A program made the position numbers and the translations under genes. Shown piece after piece: positions 45,067 through 55,100 of a stretch of DNA of 64,000 nt; within the stretch, counting starts at the first letter, position 1; each line of letters starts with the position of its first letter. Source of the stretch: Chryseosolibacter sp964438975 (GTDB lineage Bacteria; Bacteroidota; Bacteroidia; Cytophagales; Cyclobacteriaceae). The notes under the pieces are model-generated. The model had not been told where the DNA came from. It saw nothing but the letters and a program-made list of their open reading frames with translations, and did no database searches. The DNA lies in assembly GCA_964438975.1 (NCBI GenBank), contig CAYTMU010000005.1:59033-123032 (forward strand), read 5' to 3'.

Positions 45067-45470
45067 TAGGCGTTCATGTAGAAACTCAACTCCACTACCC
45101 TGCCGTTGTCTTTGAATTCGACTTCGTCGGAAAGATGTTTCATTAAAAAGATACCGCGACCACCCGGCTTCTCAATATTTTCAGGAGCTGTAGGATCGGG
45201 AAGCGACTCATAATTGAAACCCGTGCCCTCATCCTTGATGACAAACTTGATAAGGCTATCTTCAAGAGAAAGGCTGAGGTAAACGTTCTTGGACCGGTTT
45301 CCACTATTTCCGTGCTTGATCGCATTGTTGACTGCCTCCGTGACCGCAATCATGATATTGCCATAAATGTCGTCATCCAGGCTGAACTTCTCCTTTGCGT
45401 TGTCGATGAAGCTTTCAATCATTCGAATATTTTCCATGATGGATGGAACCTGGATACTGATCGTATTCAT
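45066..45470 (-). CDS. GHKL ATPase-domain protein, RsbW/anti-sigma-like
   Basis: 134 residues, only a HATPase_c domain: the N-box around 'VTEAVNNAIKHG' (about 43-54), G1 'DEGTGF' (80-85) and G2 'GGRGIFLM' (103-110). No histidine-kinase dimerisation domain is present, so this is the RsbW/SpoIIAB-type serine kinase or anti-sigma regulator layout. No anti-anti-sigma partner is adjacent. It is coupled to ybeY and follows the DUF4175 gene by 8 bases. Confidence 0.88.
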   Translation of the reverse strand: MNTISIQVPSIMENIRMIESFIDNAKEKFSLDDDIYGNIMIAVTEAVNNAIKHGNSGNRSKNVYLSLSLEDSLIKFVIKDEGTGFNYESLPDPTAPENIEKPGGRGIFLMKHLSDEVEFKDNGRVVELSFYMNA

Positions 45471-45478
45471 GAATGCCG

Positions 45479-48400
45479 TTATTTCGTGCCCATTCGTTTA
45501 AAATATTCATTTACCTCCCGCTTGTAGTAGGGGTATAATTTCGGAGGTACGGTTTTCAGCAATTCTACTTCTTTTTCTTTTAGCCGCAAATATTCTTCAA
45601 AAGCCTTGGGAATTTCTTTGTCGTAATCCTTCGCCGTCTCTCCTTTTCGTTCATCGTCCATGTCCTGTTCCCGCATCGACTTCTCAGCATCAAGCAATCG
45701 CGTCAGAATCTGGCGCTGTCGCTGGATCAACTGATCAGTCAATTGCTTGTTCACCAAATCCATTTCAGTCTGTTCCATCTGCGAGGGTAGATCACCTCCA
45801 GGTGTCTGGCCCTGATCCTTCATCTTTTCCTGCATTTCCTGCAATGCTCGCCGGATTCGCTCCTGCTCCGCAGCCATCTCAGCTAACTCTTCGGACAACT
45901 GGCGGCCAGAAGTACCGCTGTTCTTCAATTCCTCGATCCGCTGATTCAGCTGCTGCTGCATCTCACTCAAACTCGGTTTCTGGCCCTTCTGCTTCGTCTT
46001 TGACATGGATGGCTGCGCGTTCGCCATCATTTGCATCATCATGTCAAAATGATCGTCAAGCATCAATGCAAGGTTATTGATCGATGTCATCGTTAGCTGC
46101 ATACCGCTTGATGCCTGAGGCCGACGTCTTTCCTTATTTGACTCGATCACCTTCTCCATGCGATCCTTCATCTCATTCACTTCGCGTGTAATGAAGGAAC
46201 CCATCATCGGATCTTTCTTTCCGAGTGCTAATAGACTGTCTTCCAATACTTTAGCATCGTCTCGTAATTTCAACTGCAGCTGCGCGATCGTGTTGAAACG
46301 CGGGTCGTTTTGCTGAAGCGCGTTAAACTCCGTCATCAAACCTTCCTGGTCGAAAGAAAGCTTGACCAGCCCGTGGATGATCTGACGTAGCGATTCGAGA
46401 TTCTGGACCTGCATCTCCATCATCATCGAACTCTGCATACCCTCCATTTGCTGCTGCATCTCGCTCATTTTCTCCAAAGCATTCTTCTGGGGCTCCTGCG
46501 CTTTGGAGGGCTGATTTTTCTGGAGATTCTCCTGACTTTGATTCTGCTGTTCCTCGACTTCCTTCACATCGTCCTCCTGCGGTAGCCCATCCTGCTTCTT
46601 GAGTTCCTCACCGAGTTTCTGCAACTCTTTCAACTGCTCGGCCATCTCCTGGAACTGCTGCTTGAGGTTTTCTTGTTGCCTTGCCAGTTTTTCACTTTCG
46701 GTAAGGCTGTTCTCGTCGGACTGCTTATCACCACTCTCTTCTCCGCGATCTTCCTTCGATTCCCTATCGCCGGAGGCATCTTCTTCTTTGTCGGAATTCT
46801 TACCGGTATCGTCCTTCCTGGACGTTTCGTTTTGCTTCTCCTTGCGCCGGCTTTCCTGTTGTCCGTCGCGTTTGGTCTCCTGTTCCAGGTGCTCCGTCTC
46901 CTCTAATAACTGTTTCTGCTTTTCTATCTGCTTTTCTAGATCGCTAATCGCCTGGTCGAGTTTGAAATCGTATTGCAGTTGCTTGAACAATTCGAGAGTT
47001 CGCTCAAGTTCTTTCTCGAGGTTGTCGGTGTTCTGATTCATCTTGTCGAGCAGCTTCCGGATCTCCGACAAGTCTGTGTTCTCTTTCAAAAGTCTTTGCA
47101 ATTCCTCGAAGAGCTTTTTCGTCTCTTCATCAAGAAGTTCATCCATCAGCTTCTGAATCTGTTCAGCTTTTTCCCGGATGCGTTCATCCTGGTCGGTGAA
47201 TGCCTCTTTCTTGCTCTCCAACAGTTTGTTCTGCTCTTTTAACTTTTCGATCATCTGATCGAGGTCCTGCTTTTGCTGGATAATGTCTTCCAACATCTTC
47301 TTGTCCTGCCAGTCGAGACTTTGCTTTCCCTTCAACTTTTGATGTGCTTGTTCAATCTGATCCTGTAACTTGTTAGCCTTGGTTGCGCTTTCGTCGATCT
47401 GGCTTTCTGTACTCTGCTGAGAGCGACTGATCTCTCGGACAAGATCACCCGACTTGGGGATCAATAAAGTATAGGTAGCGGAATGCGTAGACTTCCTCCC
47501 GTTAACACCATCATTGTCCCATACCTGGAGATTGTACTCGAGTTGATCGCCGGGTTTCAGCCTGAGCGAGTCGACCGGCCAGTTGTAAAAGAAACTTTGC
47601 TGTAATTGATTCCGATTGATCGGTATTGCAACCGATTCATTCACCCGCTCCGCGCCGTCCTCGGTCGTCACTTTGAAATGAAGTGACAATTGCGTGACGC
47701 CGTGATCATCGCCGACCATCCCGCCAAGCAAGACGCGTTGGTACAAGACAGTGTCGCGGAAGTTGTTGACGGTGATCTGCGGGTACTGGTCCTTTGTGAC
47801 ATTGATGGAATACGCGATCCGATCTTTGTTCAGACTCTTGCTGTTCTCAAGACCGATCTCATAGTGATCCGCGCTCTTGAAGGTGCGCGCGAATACAAAC
47901 GACTGATCGGAGGAACGCTGAAACAAATGCGCAACGGAGTCGCTACCGAAAGCGATATTCGCCTTCTCCGCATACGCAGTATTCAACTGCCAGCGCACAT
48001 TGGTTCCTTCCGGTACATCGAGGTTACCGGCGTTCGCTAATTTCTCGTTGCTGCGTTGCAGGTAGCGCGGATATTCCAGTTCTACATGGAACCGGGTCAA
48101 TTCAGGCCGGTTCGCAAGTTCCAGTTTGTAAGCAGGCGAAAAGAATCCGGCGGCCTCAATTTGAAAATCCATGGACTGCTGGACCCGGTCGAGTGTGTAT
48201 TCGAACTTGCCGACTGCTGTAGGAACCAGTTTCAATCGCTGGTTCTTTGAAACGAGGTAGGCGTCATTGGGAAGTGCCTTCCCATTCAGGTCAACCCTCA
48301 GCGTAAAATTCTCATTGTAGAATGCGGTGAGCGACTCGTTTGCTATTTCAAATGTAAACGGTGCCGCCGGCGCATATGCCCGGTTGAAGTGGACGATGCG

Positions 48401-48937
48401 GTCTGTGCTTTGAGTGAGTATATCGCTGTTGATCAGGAAAATGATCAGAACCAGACCGAGTGGCGCCGCGAGGTAACGCAGATATTTTCTATTCTCACCC
48501 AGATCGATAGCTGTGTCAAATGCAACTGGTTCGAACTCGCGCGCCTTTTGCTGTACGCTTGCATATGTCAAATCAGACGTCTTCCCCGAGGCCGTCAACT
48601 GCACAAGATTTACCAACCGATCTTTAACCGACGGGATGTGTCGACCGATAAGTCGCGCACTCTCCTCTTCGTTCAACCCGCGCCTGGCGATCCACCATTG
48701 CAGCGGCTGATTCAGAAAACGGATGACGCAGAAGGCTGCCACTCCAAAAAAAGCTACAAATATCAGAAGCCGGGCCCAGGGGCTCAGCCACAAATTGTGC
48801 TCGAGCAACGCGGCTAGTAAATAATAAGCCGTGACGATCGACAACGTCAGGATTGCTCCGCGTATGAATAGGTTGAGATAGTATTTGCGCCGAAAAGAGC
48901 GGATCTTCTCCTGAATGCGTTCTGTTCCTTCGCTCAT
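45479..48937 (-). CDS. DUF4175-like large coiled-coil membrane protein
   Basis: 1152 residues. Two or three N-terminal hydrophobic segments (about 28-50, 55-75, 155-172) sit before a region of Ig-like beta sequence (about 195-480), and then ~600 residues of very Gln/Glu/Lys-rich coiled coil. Short acidic-Ser stretches break it up (about 700-760). The layout fits the Bacteroidota DUF4175 family as I remember it. Function unknown; first gene of the operon leading to mnmG. Confidence 0.8.
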   Translation of the reverse strand: MSEGTERIQEKIRSFRRKYYLNLFIRGAILTLSIVTAYYLLAALLEHNLWLSPWARLLIFVAFFGVAAFCVIRFLNQPLQWWIARRGLNEEESARLIGRHIPSVKDRLVNLVQLTASGKTSDLTYASVQQKAREFEPVAFDTAIDLGENRKYLRYLAAPLGLVLIIFLINSDILTQSTDRIVHFNRAYAPAAPFTFEIANESLTAFYNENFTLRVDLNGKALPNDAYLVSKNQRLKLVPTAVGKFEYTLDRVQQSMDFQIEAAGFFSPAYKLELANRPELTRFHVELEYPRYLQRSNEKLANAGNLDVPEGTNVRWQLNTAYAEKANIAFGSDSVAHLFQRSSDQSFVFARTFKSADHYEIGLENSKSLNKDRIAYSINVTKDQYPQITVNNFRDTVLYQRVLLGGMVGDDHGVTQLSLHFKVTTEDGAERVNESVAIPINRNQLQQSFFYNWPVDSLRLKPGDQLEYNLQVWDNDGVNGRKSTHSATYTLLIPKSGDLVREISRSQQSTESQIDESATKANKLQDQIEQAHQKLKGKQSLDWQDKKMLEDIIQQKQDLDQMIEKLKEQNKLLESKKEAFTDQDERIREKAEQIQKLMDELLDEETKKLFEELQRLLKENTDLSEIRKLLDKMNQNTDNLEKELERTLELFKQLQYDFKLDQAISDLEKQIEKQKQLLEETEHLEQETKRDGQQESRRKEKQNETSRKDDTGKNSDKEEDASGDRESKEDRGEESGDKQSDENSLTESEKLARQQENLKQQFQEMAEQLKELQKLGEELKKQDGLPQEDDVKEVEEQQNQSQENLQKNQPSKAQEPQKNALEKMSEMQQQMEGMQSSMMMEMQVQNLESLRQIIHGLVKLSFDQEGLMTEFNALQQNDPRFNTIAQLQLKLRDDAKVLEDSLLALGKKDPMMGSFITREVNEMKDRMEKVIESNKERRRPQASSGMQLTMTSINNLALMLDDHFDMMMQMMANAQPSMSKTKQKGQKPSLSEMQQQLNQRIEELKNSGTSGRQLSEELAEMAAEQERIRRALQEMQEKMKDQGQTPGGDLPSQMEQTEMDLVNKQLTDQLIQRQRQILTRLLDAEKSMREQDMDDERKGETAKDYDKEIPKAFEEYLRLKEKEVELLKTVPPKLYPYYKREVNEYFKRMGTK

Positions 48938-49039
48938 CGTCCAGACATTTAGTTAGAAAACGCAGAAAAGCCTGCCACGGTTGACAGATACCTAATTTAG
49001 ATGGTATTCAACTTGAAACAAAAAGTTTCCGGGAAAGAG

Positions 49040-49429
49040 TCACTGCGGCAAAGCCGCGTTATCCCCGGCAGGCCATACCCAATTATACTCCTGCTCAAAG
49101 TACTCCATGACATGCAACTTCAACAACTTTTCCTGTTCTAGGAGGTCAAAGTGAGGAAGCTTCTTGATGAGTTTCCAGTGTGGCCACCCATCCTGGTCCA
49201 GGCCGTCCAACGTGTAATAACCAGACAGGCTAAGGACCTTGCAGATGCCGATGTGCAACAGGTCTTGTTTCTCTTCTTTGCTGAAAGTCTTGGTGCCGTG
49301 ACCAAGTTCCTGGACGCCTATCAGGAAGAGAACGCCATTCAGGTCTTTGGGTTTCTTTCCAATAATAGTCTGGAGATCCTCCAGCAAGGCATTCCATTTC
49401 CGGTCCGCTTCAAGGTCGCGTTTATACAT
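49040..49429 (-). CDS. Conserved hypothetical protein
   Basis: 129 residues, acidic and helical, with 'ADRKWNALLEDLQTIIGKKPKDLNGVLFLIGVQELG' and 'DQDGWPHWKLIKKLP'. I remember this sequence type as common among Bacteroidota as a cytosolic protein of unknown function. No domain recognised. It is divergent from comF across about 185 bases. Confidence 0.8.
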   Translation of the reverse strand: MYKRDLEADRKWNALLEDLQTIIGKKPKDLNGVLFLIGVQELGHGTKTFSKEEKQDLLHIGICKVLSLSGYYTLDGLDQDGWPHWKLIKKLPHFDLLEQEKLLKLHVMEYFEQEYNWVWPAGDNAALPQ

Positions 49430-49614
49430 TCTTCAGTTCCTCCTCAAGGACATGTCCAGTTTATAGGCGGTCATTCGATCCAGGTATTGCGGCGAATATC
49501 TTTAAATTAGTTTACAGGTCTTTGTCGTGTTTCGCGCCTGTGCCCCCGCTTATTTCAATCCGAGAGCACGAAGTACACAAAGAAAGACGAGGAACACAAT
49601 GTATATATAATTCG

Positions 49615-50319
49615 TTGAGCAATTCACCCTCCTACGGAATTCTCGAGGATTTCATCTCCTTGTTTTATCCCCGCTACTGCCGGGGATGCCTAAACACCCT
49701 TGTCCAGGGCGAGGAGTTGATTTGTACGCAGTGCCTGCTGGAAATGCCCAAATCCTATTACCATCTTCAACACGACAACCCATTCTACCGAAAGTTCCGC
49801 GGTCGCCTGCCGGTGCGTCATGTCATGACGCTCTACAAATTTGTGAAGCAAGGACGTGTTCAGCAAATGCTGCATGCACTGAAGTACCGGCATCAGCCGG
49901 AGATTGGAGAGCGTCTCGGCCGTGTATATGGGACGGACCTGATGGAAGCGTGGTATAGGAATGAGTTTGACTTGATTGTTCCGGTGCCCTTGCACGTTTC
50001 CCGAAGAAATCAACGGGGATATAACCAAAGCGAGGAATTCGGGAAAGGTCTTTCTCAGATCTTGGATGTTCCTTGCGATGAATCCTGCATGCGTCGCGAA
50101 GCGTTGACGGAAACACAAACCCATAAGAGTAAGCTCAGCCGCTGGGAAAACGTGAACCAGGCATTCGAGGTGATAAACCCGGCGTTGATAACAGGAAGGC
50201 GGGTTTTGCTGGTCGACGATGTGGTTACAACCGGGGCTACCCTGGAGGCTTGCGGCCAGATGCTGCTCGGCGCCGGATGCCTGGAGTTGAGTATTGCCTG
50301 TATCGCGGCGACACAATAA
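49615..50319 (+). CDS. ComF-family phosphoribosyltransferase-like protein
   Basis: 234 residues from TTG 49615; the open frame extends 31 codons further upstream but that stretch lacks family content, so the exact start is uncertain. A zinc ribbon (CRGC...CTQC, near residues 20-45) is followed by the PRTase-like domain with 'PVPLHVSRRNQRGYNQSE' and the PRPP-loop 'VLLVDDVVTTGAT'. ComF proteins take part in natural DNA uptake in competent bacteria. It faces gldJ and ends in a shared terminator. Confidence 0.9.
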   Translation: MSNSPSYGILEDFISLFYPRYCRGCLNTLVQGEELICTQCLLEMPKSYYHLQHDNPFYRKFRGRLPVRHVMTLYKFVKQGRVQQMLHALKYRHQPEIGERLGRVYGTDLMEAWYRNEFDLIVPVPLHVSRRNQRGYNQSEEFGKGLSQILDVPCDESCMRREALTETQTHKSKLSRWENVNQAFEVINPALITGRRVLLVDDVVTTGATLEACGQMLLGAGCLELSIACIAATQ

Positions 50320-50320
50320 G

Positions 50321-50344
50321 AAAGCCCCGCGTGGGCGGGGCTTT
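50321..50344. terminator. Bidirectional terminator between comF and gldJ
   Basis: AAAGCCCCGC - GTGG - GCGGGGCTTT, a perfect ten-base-pair stem with a four-base loop and A/T ends. It sits one base past the comF stop and 25 bases from the gldJ stop, so it can serve both genes. Confidence 0.9.
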
Positions 50345-50369
50345 CACATATCAAATCAGATATCGTTTG

Positions 50370-51593
50370 TCAGTAGTTCGAACCGGCGCGGATCATCGCA
50401 CACCGGAAGCCGATCGTTGCAGTTGCTGAATCCTGATCGAGGAATCTGCGGGTACCAGGTGACATCCAGTAAGCGACGTCTTTCCATGATCCACCCTTGT
50501 AGACACGTGCGCGGTCGGTGATGAGGGAAGTAAATCCTTCCGGATTGTTTTCGAAATCACTGTTATAATTTCTGGAATCATCCAGGAATCCGTCGCGGCG
50601 CATCGGGTTGAGGTCATCCATATCCTGATATGACATTGGTCGATAGACATCCTGTACCCATTCGCTTACGTTGCCAGCCATGTTGTACAAGCCGTAATCG
50701 TTCGGAGGGAATTCGTAGATGTACGATGTGATCAGTGCTCCGTCATTCAGGCGACCGGCAATTCCACCGTAGTCACCGCGTCCCCGTTTGAAGTTCGCGA
50801 GCATATATCCCATTTGCTTTCCATAGGGGTTCCGGACAGCGTGGCCGTCCCACGGATAGATACGCTGATGTGTTTGCATTTCTTCCAACCACTGCGTGCC
50901 GATCAGTGCCTGAGCGGCGTATTCCCATTCTGCTTCGGTAGGAAGACGATAATCGGGAACAACTATACCGGACTCCAGCGGAATACGGCCATCGCTTTCG
51001 GCGTATTCTTCACCGGCATCCTGGGCGAACCGGATGTTGACAGCGCGGGTTCTCCACACCGCATAACGGTTGGCCTGGCTCCACGAAATTCCCACTACGG
51101 GGAAATAGCGAAATCCGGGATAGCGGAAATAGTGCTCTACATAAGGATCATTGAAAGCGAGCTTGCCTACCCACACCATCGTGTCGGGGAGAGCTGCCTG
51201 ATAAGTCTCTTGCGAGGAATCGCGCGCGAGATAATGGAGATACTCAAGCCAGTGGATGTTGGCGATCTCTGTCTCGTCCATATAGAAAGATGCGACTGAA
51301 ACGGTTCTTTCAAGATTGTCGCGGTAGGACATAACATCCTCCTCATACGACCCCATCACGGCGCGACCACCCTCTATGAAAACCATGTTGGGCGCATCCG
51401 GCTGACCTTCGTAAGCGTTCACCATAAAGCCGCCTGCGTCCTCGTCGTTGTATGCCAATCCCGTTGCAGTACTGAACTGCCCAGGATTAGAAGCGTTGGG
51501 CTTGCCGCCGCCACTAAAAAGTGAGCAGCCCGACAAGAGTACGGATCCACCAACAACCCACAGAAGAACTCGGAATGAATGATTCATTTTCAT
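50370..51593 (-). CDS. gldJ: Gliding motility lipoprotein GldJ (SUMF/FGE-like)
   Basis: 407 residues from ATG 51593 (or 51587), directly before a signal peptide ending in the lipobox LSGC; the frame is open further upstream but that part is not family-like. The body is the formylglycine-generating-enzyme (SUMF1) fold, with 'VFIEGGRAVMGSYEED', 'FYMDETEIANI', 'YRLPTEAEWEYAA', 'NMAGNVSEWVQDVY' and 'YKGGSWKD'. GldJ versus GldK: the GldJ-like 'YNDEDAGGFMVN' after the lipobox, and no gldLMN follows. GldJ is an outer-membrane lipoprotein required for gliding and for T9SS. Confidence 0.9.
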   Translation of the reverse strand: MKMNHSFRVLLWVVGGSVLLSGCSLFSGGGKPNASNPGQFSTATGLAYNDEDAGGFMVNAYEGQPDAPNMVFIEGGRAVMGSYEEDVMSYRDNLERTVSVASFYMDETEIANIHWLEYLHYLARDSSQETYQAALPDTMVWVGKLAFNDPYVEHYFRYPGFRYFPVVGISWSQANRYAVWRTRAVNIRFAQDAGEEYAESDGRIPLESGIVVPDYRLPTEAEWEYAAQALIGTQWLEEMQTHQRIYPWDGHAVRNPYGKQMGYMLANFKRGRGDYGGIAGRLNDGALITSYIYEFPPNDYGLYNMAGNVSEWVQDVYRPMSYQDMDDLNPMRRDGFLDDSRNYNSDFENNPEGFTSLITDRARVYKGGSWKDVAYWMSPGTRRFLDQDSATATIGFRCAMIRAGSNY

Positions 51594-51934
51594 TTTTTGG
51601 TTAAACCAGGATGCTAATATAAATAGATAGTTGCAAGTTTTCCAAGTAGCCCATTTGCCGGTCCGTTGTCTGTGGCATTTTTGTCGCCGGATCAAACGGC
51701 CGGACAACTAATCTTTTGTTTTCTTCATACACCTTGCCCGGAGGTCTGCCGAAGCACAGATTATGTGTTAAACGGAAAATGACTCTGACGTATTGTATCG
51801 GGAATAAACAGTCCAGATTTGGGACGTACGGTAGGTCAGGTTTTCTAAAAAAATCCCATTTTAATGGTGCCTGTAAGGATTTTCAAGAATGGTACAGTTT
51901 TTCGCCTTTCCCCGGCTCTAACTTTACTATGTAT
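51594..51934. other. Intergenic region upstream of gldJ and a small gene
   Basis: 341 bases. It contains an imperfect inverted repeat (TTGTC...GACAA type, 51681-51707) and, just before the ATG of the small gene, the sequence TAACTTTA, which resembles TAnnTTTG. Part of the frame is open on the plus strand but without family content. Confidence 0.45.
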
Positions 51935-52186
51935 ATGACAACGTTAAGGGAGTTCCGAATCCTGCCCTTTGAGAAAAAATGCGACCATATAACCTTCCGC
52001 GGCTGTTTCCTGGCCCAGAGAAGTCTTGGTGACTGCAAGGTTTTCCTCTATCACACAAGCTTGTTCTTCGTCGAAGTATTCTATTCGCCGAAACACCAGC
52101 GCGTACTAATGATCAATGCTTTTGACAGGCAGACCGGTCTCGACCCTTATCTCGATATCATCTCGCTCGCCGACCTTGACGGCTGA
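51935..52186 (+). CDS. Small protein of unknown function overlapping the mfd end
   Basis: 83 residues from ATG 51935 (MTTLREFRILPFEKKC; an ATG two codons earlier is possible). The long frame upstream (to 51716) has no homology-like pattern. 'GDCKVFLYHTSLFFVEVFYSPKHQRVLMINAFD' reads like a beta-rich small protein family I remember from Cytophagales. It converges on mfd with a 40-base overlap of coding ends. Confidence 0.6.
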   Translation: MTTLREFRILPFEKKCDHITFRGCFLAQRSLGDCKVFLYHTSLFFVEVFYSPKHQRVLMINAFDRQTGLDPYLDIISLADLDG

Positions 52187-55100
52187 TGACTCATGCTTCG
52201 CATGAGCTCGATGGCAGCATCCACGGTAGTGATATTATCCACAACCAGCATCGCTTTCCCGGCGCTGTCGCGCATGCGGCATTGGCGCGAGTGAGCCTTC
52301 ACAAAATTGAGGATCTCGCCAAATGTGTCGGAACTGAAATACTCATCCTTATTACTAATGAAGTAAGCGCGGATCTTGTCTCCCTTCAAACTGATCTTTT
52401 CGAAACCGAGTCGTTCTCCGAGCCACCGGAGTCTGACGGAGTTGATCAGTTCGAGAACGGGCGGAGGTATCGGACCGAAACGATCCTTGATCTCGTTTGA
52501 GAACGTTTCGAGTTGCTCGTCGTCGCGTATGTTGTCGAGCCGCGAATAGAGCTGCAGTCTTTCACTCGTGCTGTTGACATATGTATCGGGAATGAGGATC
52601 TCAAGATCTGTTTCAATGACACAATCCTGCACGATCAGTTTGGCCTTTTCGGCGAGTTCCGAAGCAAAGAGGTCCTTGAAATCCGTTTCCTTCAGCTCCT
52701 GAATAGCGTCATCCAATATCTTGTGATAAGTGTCGAAGCCGAGATCGCTGATGAACCCGCTTTGTTCCGAACCCAGGAGATTCCCGGCTCCCCGGATATC
52801 GAGGTCACGCATGGCGACTTTGAAGCCGTCGCCCAGATCGGTAAATTCCTCCAGAGCTGCCAAACGCTTTCGAGAGTCGGCAGTCAGGAGTGATGCGGGT
52901 GGTGTCAACAGGTAACAAAATGCTTTCTTGTTCGACCGGCCTACACGGCCTCGCATCTGATGCAGGTCTGACAGGCCGAACATATGGGCCTGATTGATGA
53001 CAATCGTGTTGACGTTCGGGATATCGAGGCCCGACTCAATAATATTCGTAGACACTAGGACATCGTATTCACCGTCGATGAATTTGATCATCACCTTCTC
53101 GAGCTTGTCTCCTTCCATCTGGCCATGGGCGATCCCGATGCGAGAATCGGGTACCAGCTTGTAGATCGTGTTCGCTACGGATTCGATATCGCTGACACGG
53201 TTGTGAACGAAGAAGGCCTGGCCGCCTCGTTTGAGTTCGTAGCTGATGGCGTCGCGAATAACCGCCTCGTCAAACGTATGTAGCTCCGTCGTTACGGGTT
53301 GCCGGTTTGGCGGCGGAGTGGAGATGATGCTGAGATCGCGCGCGCCCATAAGCGAGAAGTGCAACGTGCGGGGTATGGGTGTTGCCGTCAGCGTGAGTAC
53401 GTCGACGTTTACCTTGAACTCCTTGAGACGGTCTTTGACTTTTACGCCGAACTTTTGTTCTTCGTCCACAACGAGCAAGCCGAGGTTCTTGAACGCGACG
53501 TCCTTGCTCACGATCCGGTGGGTACCGATCAGTATATTGATTTTCCCCTCCCGCACGTCAGCGAGAATGCTTTTGATCTCCTTGTCATTCTTGAAGCGGG
53601 AAACATAATCGACCTTGATCGGAAAGCCCGACAGCCGATCGCGGAAGGTCCGGTAATGTTGCATTGCCAGGATGGTAGTAGGTACCAGCACGGCTACTTG
53701 CCGCCCCTCGGTCGCTGCTTTGAACGCCGCGCGGATCGCAACCTCTGTCTTTCCGAATCCCACATCCCCGCAGACCAGGCGATCCATGGGATGCGGCGCT
53801 TCCATATCTTTCTTGACGTCTTCCGTTGCTCTTGCCTGGTCGGGCGTATCCTCGTACATAAACGACGACTCGAGTTCCGCTTGCAGGAAACCGTCGGGCG
53901 GATACGCAAACCCCGGGGCTGACTTCCGCTTTGCGTAGAGTTCGATGAGTTCGCGGGCAATATCCTGGACGCGTTTCTTTGCACGCGTCTTCTTGTTGTC
54001 CCACTCCTGAGTTCCAAGCTTGCTGATCAGGGGAGGTGATCCGTCCTTACCGGAATACCGCGATATCTTGTGAAGGGAGTGAATGCTTAGATAGAGCAGA
54101 TCGTCGTCGCGATATACAAGACGGATCGCTTCCTGCTCGCGGTCGTTGACGATCTTCTTCTCCAACCCTGCGAACTTTGCAATTCCGTAGTCGATGTGTG
54201 TTACAAAATCACCCGGTTGCAGCATCTGAAGCTCGCGCAATGTGAGTGCTTTCGTCTTAGTGAACTTGTCTTTCGCCCGATAGCGGTGGAATCGCTCGAA
54301 CAGTTGATGGTCTGTATAGCAAACCATCTTCAGGCTGTGATCTACGAAGCCTTGCCTCAAGGGAAATTCCAACGCCTCGAATTCCAGTTGGGCATTGAGT
54401 TCCTCGAGGATGCCCTTCAGTCGCTCGAGTTGTCGGGGCATGTCGACGGCGATGAAGTTCCGGTAACCCTGCGTCTGACGATCGCTCAGATCGGACGCCA
54501 AGAGGTCGAAGTTCTTGTTGAAGGAAGGCTGGCCCGAAGAAGGGAATTCGAAAACCTGTGCCGCAGCTAACGCAAACCGGCTGCCAAATTCGATACGAGT
54601 GAAACTTTCCGAGCGTTTGGAAAAAGCGAGCGCGGGTTCAAAGAGTTGCTCTGGAGCAGAAATCACCTTCGTGTTGCCACTCTCTTTCAGTATACGCGAG
54701 AATGAAGCCTCAACTTTTTCAAATGCCCTTTCCAACAGATCGCCGCAGTGGTCAAAATCTTTGAACCAAAGACGGGTATCCGGACTGATAAAATCGAGAA
54801 AAGACTGTCGTTCTTCCTGGACAAGCTTTGTTTGAACATTCGGGATGATGCTCACTGCATCGTGTGACTCTACTGAGAGTTGCGACCCGGGTTCAAATGT
54901 GCGAATGTCGTCGACCTCATCGCCGAACAACTCAATGCGAAAGGGCAACTCGTGTGCAAACGAGAAGATGTCTACAATTCCACCACGGACGGCGAACTGC
55001 CCTGCCTCGTAAACAAATTCAGTTTTCTCAAAATCGTAAGTATGGAGAAAGTCCTCTAAAAAGGACATGTCGAGTTTTTCGCGGAGTTTTATCACAAACG

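Noticed and set aside
49522..49614. Extended comF start at the upstream ATG
   Set aside because: The additional 31 codons show no family similarity; the TTG at 49615 precedes the conserved part.
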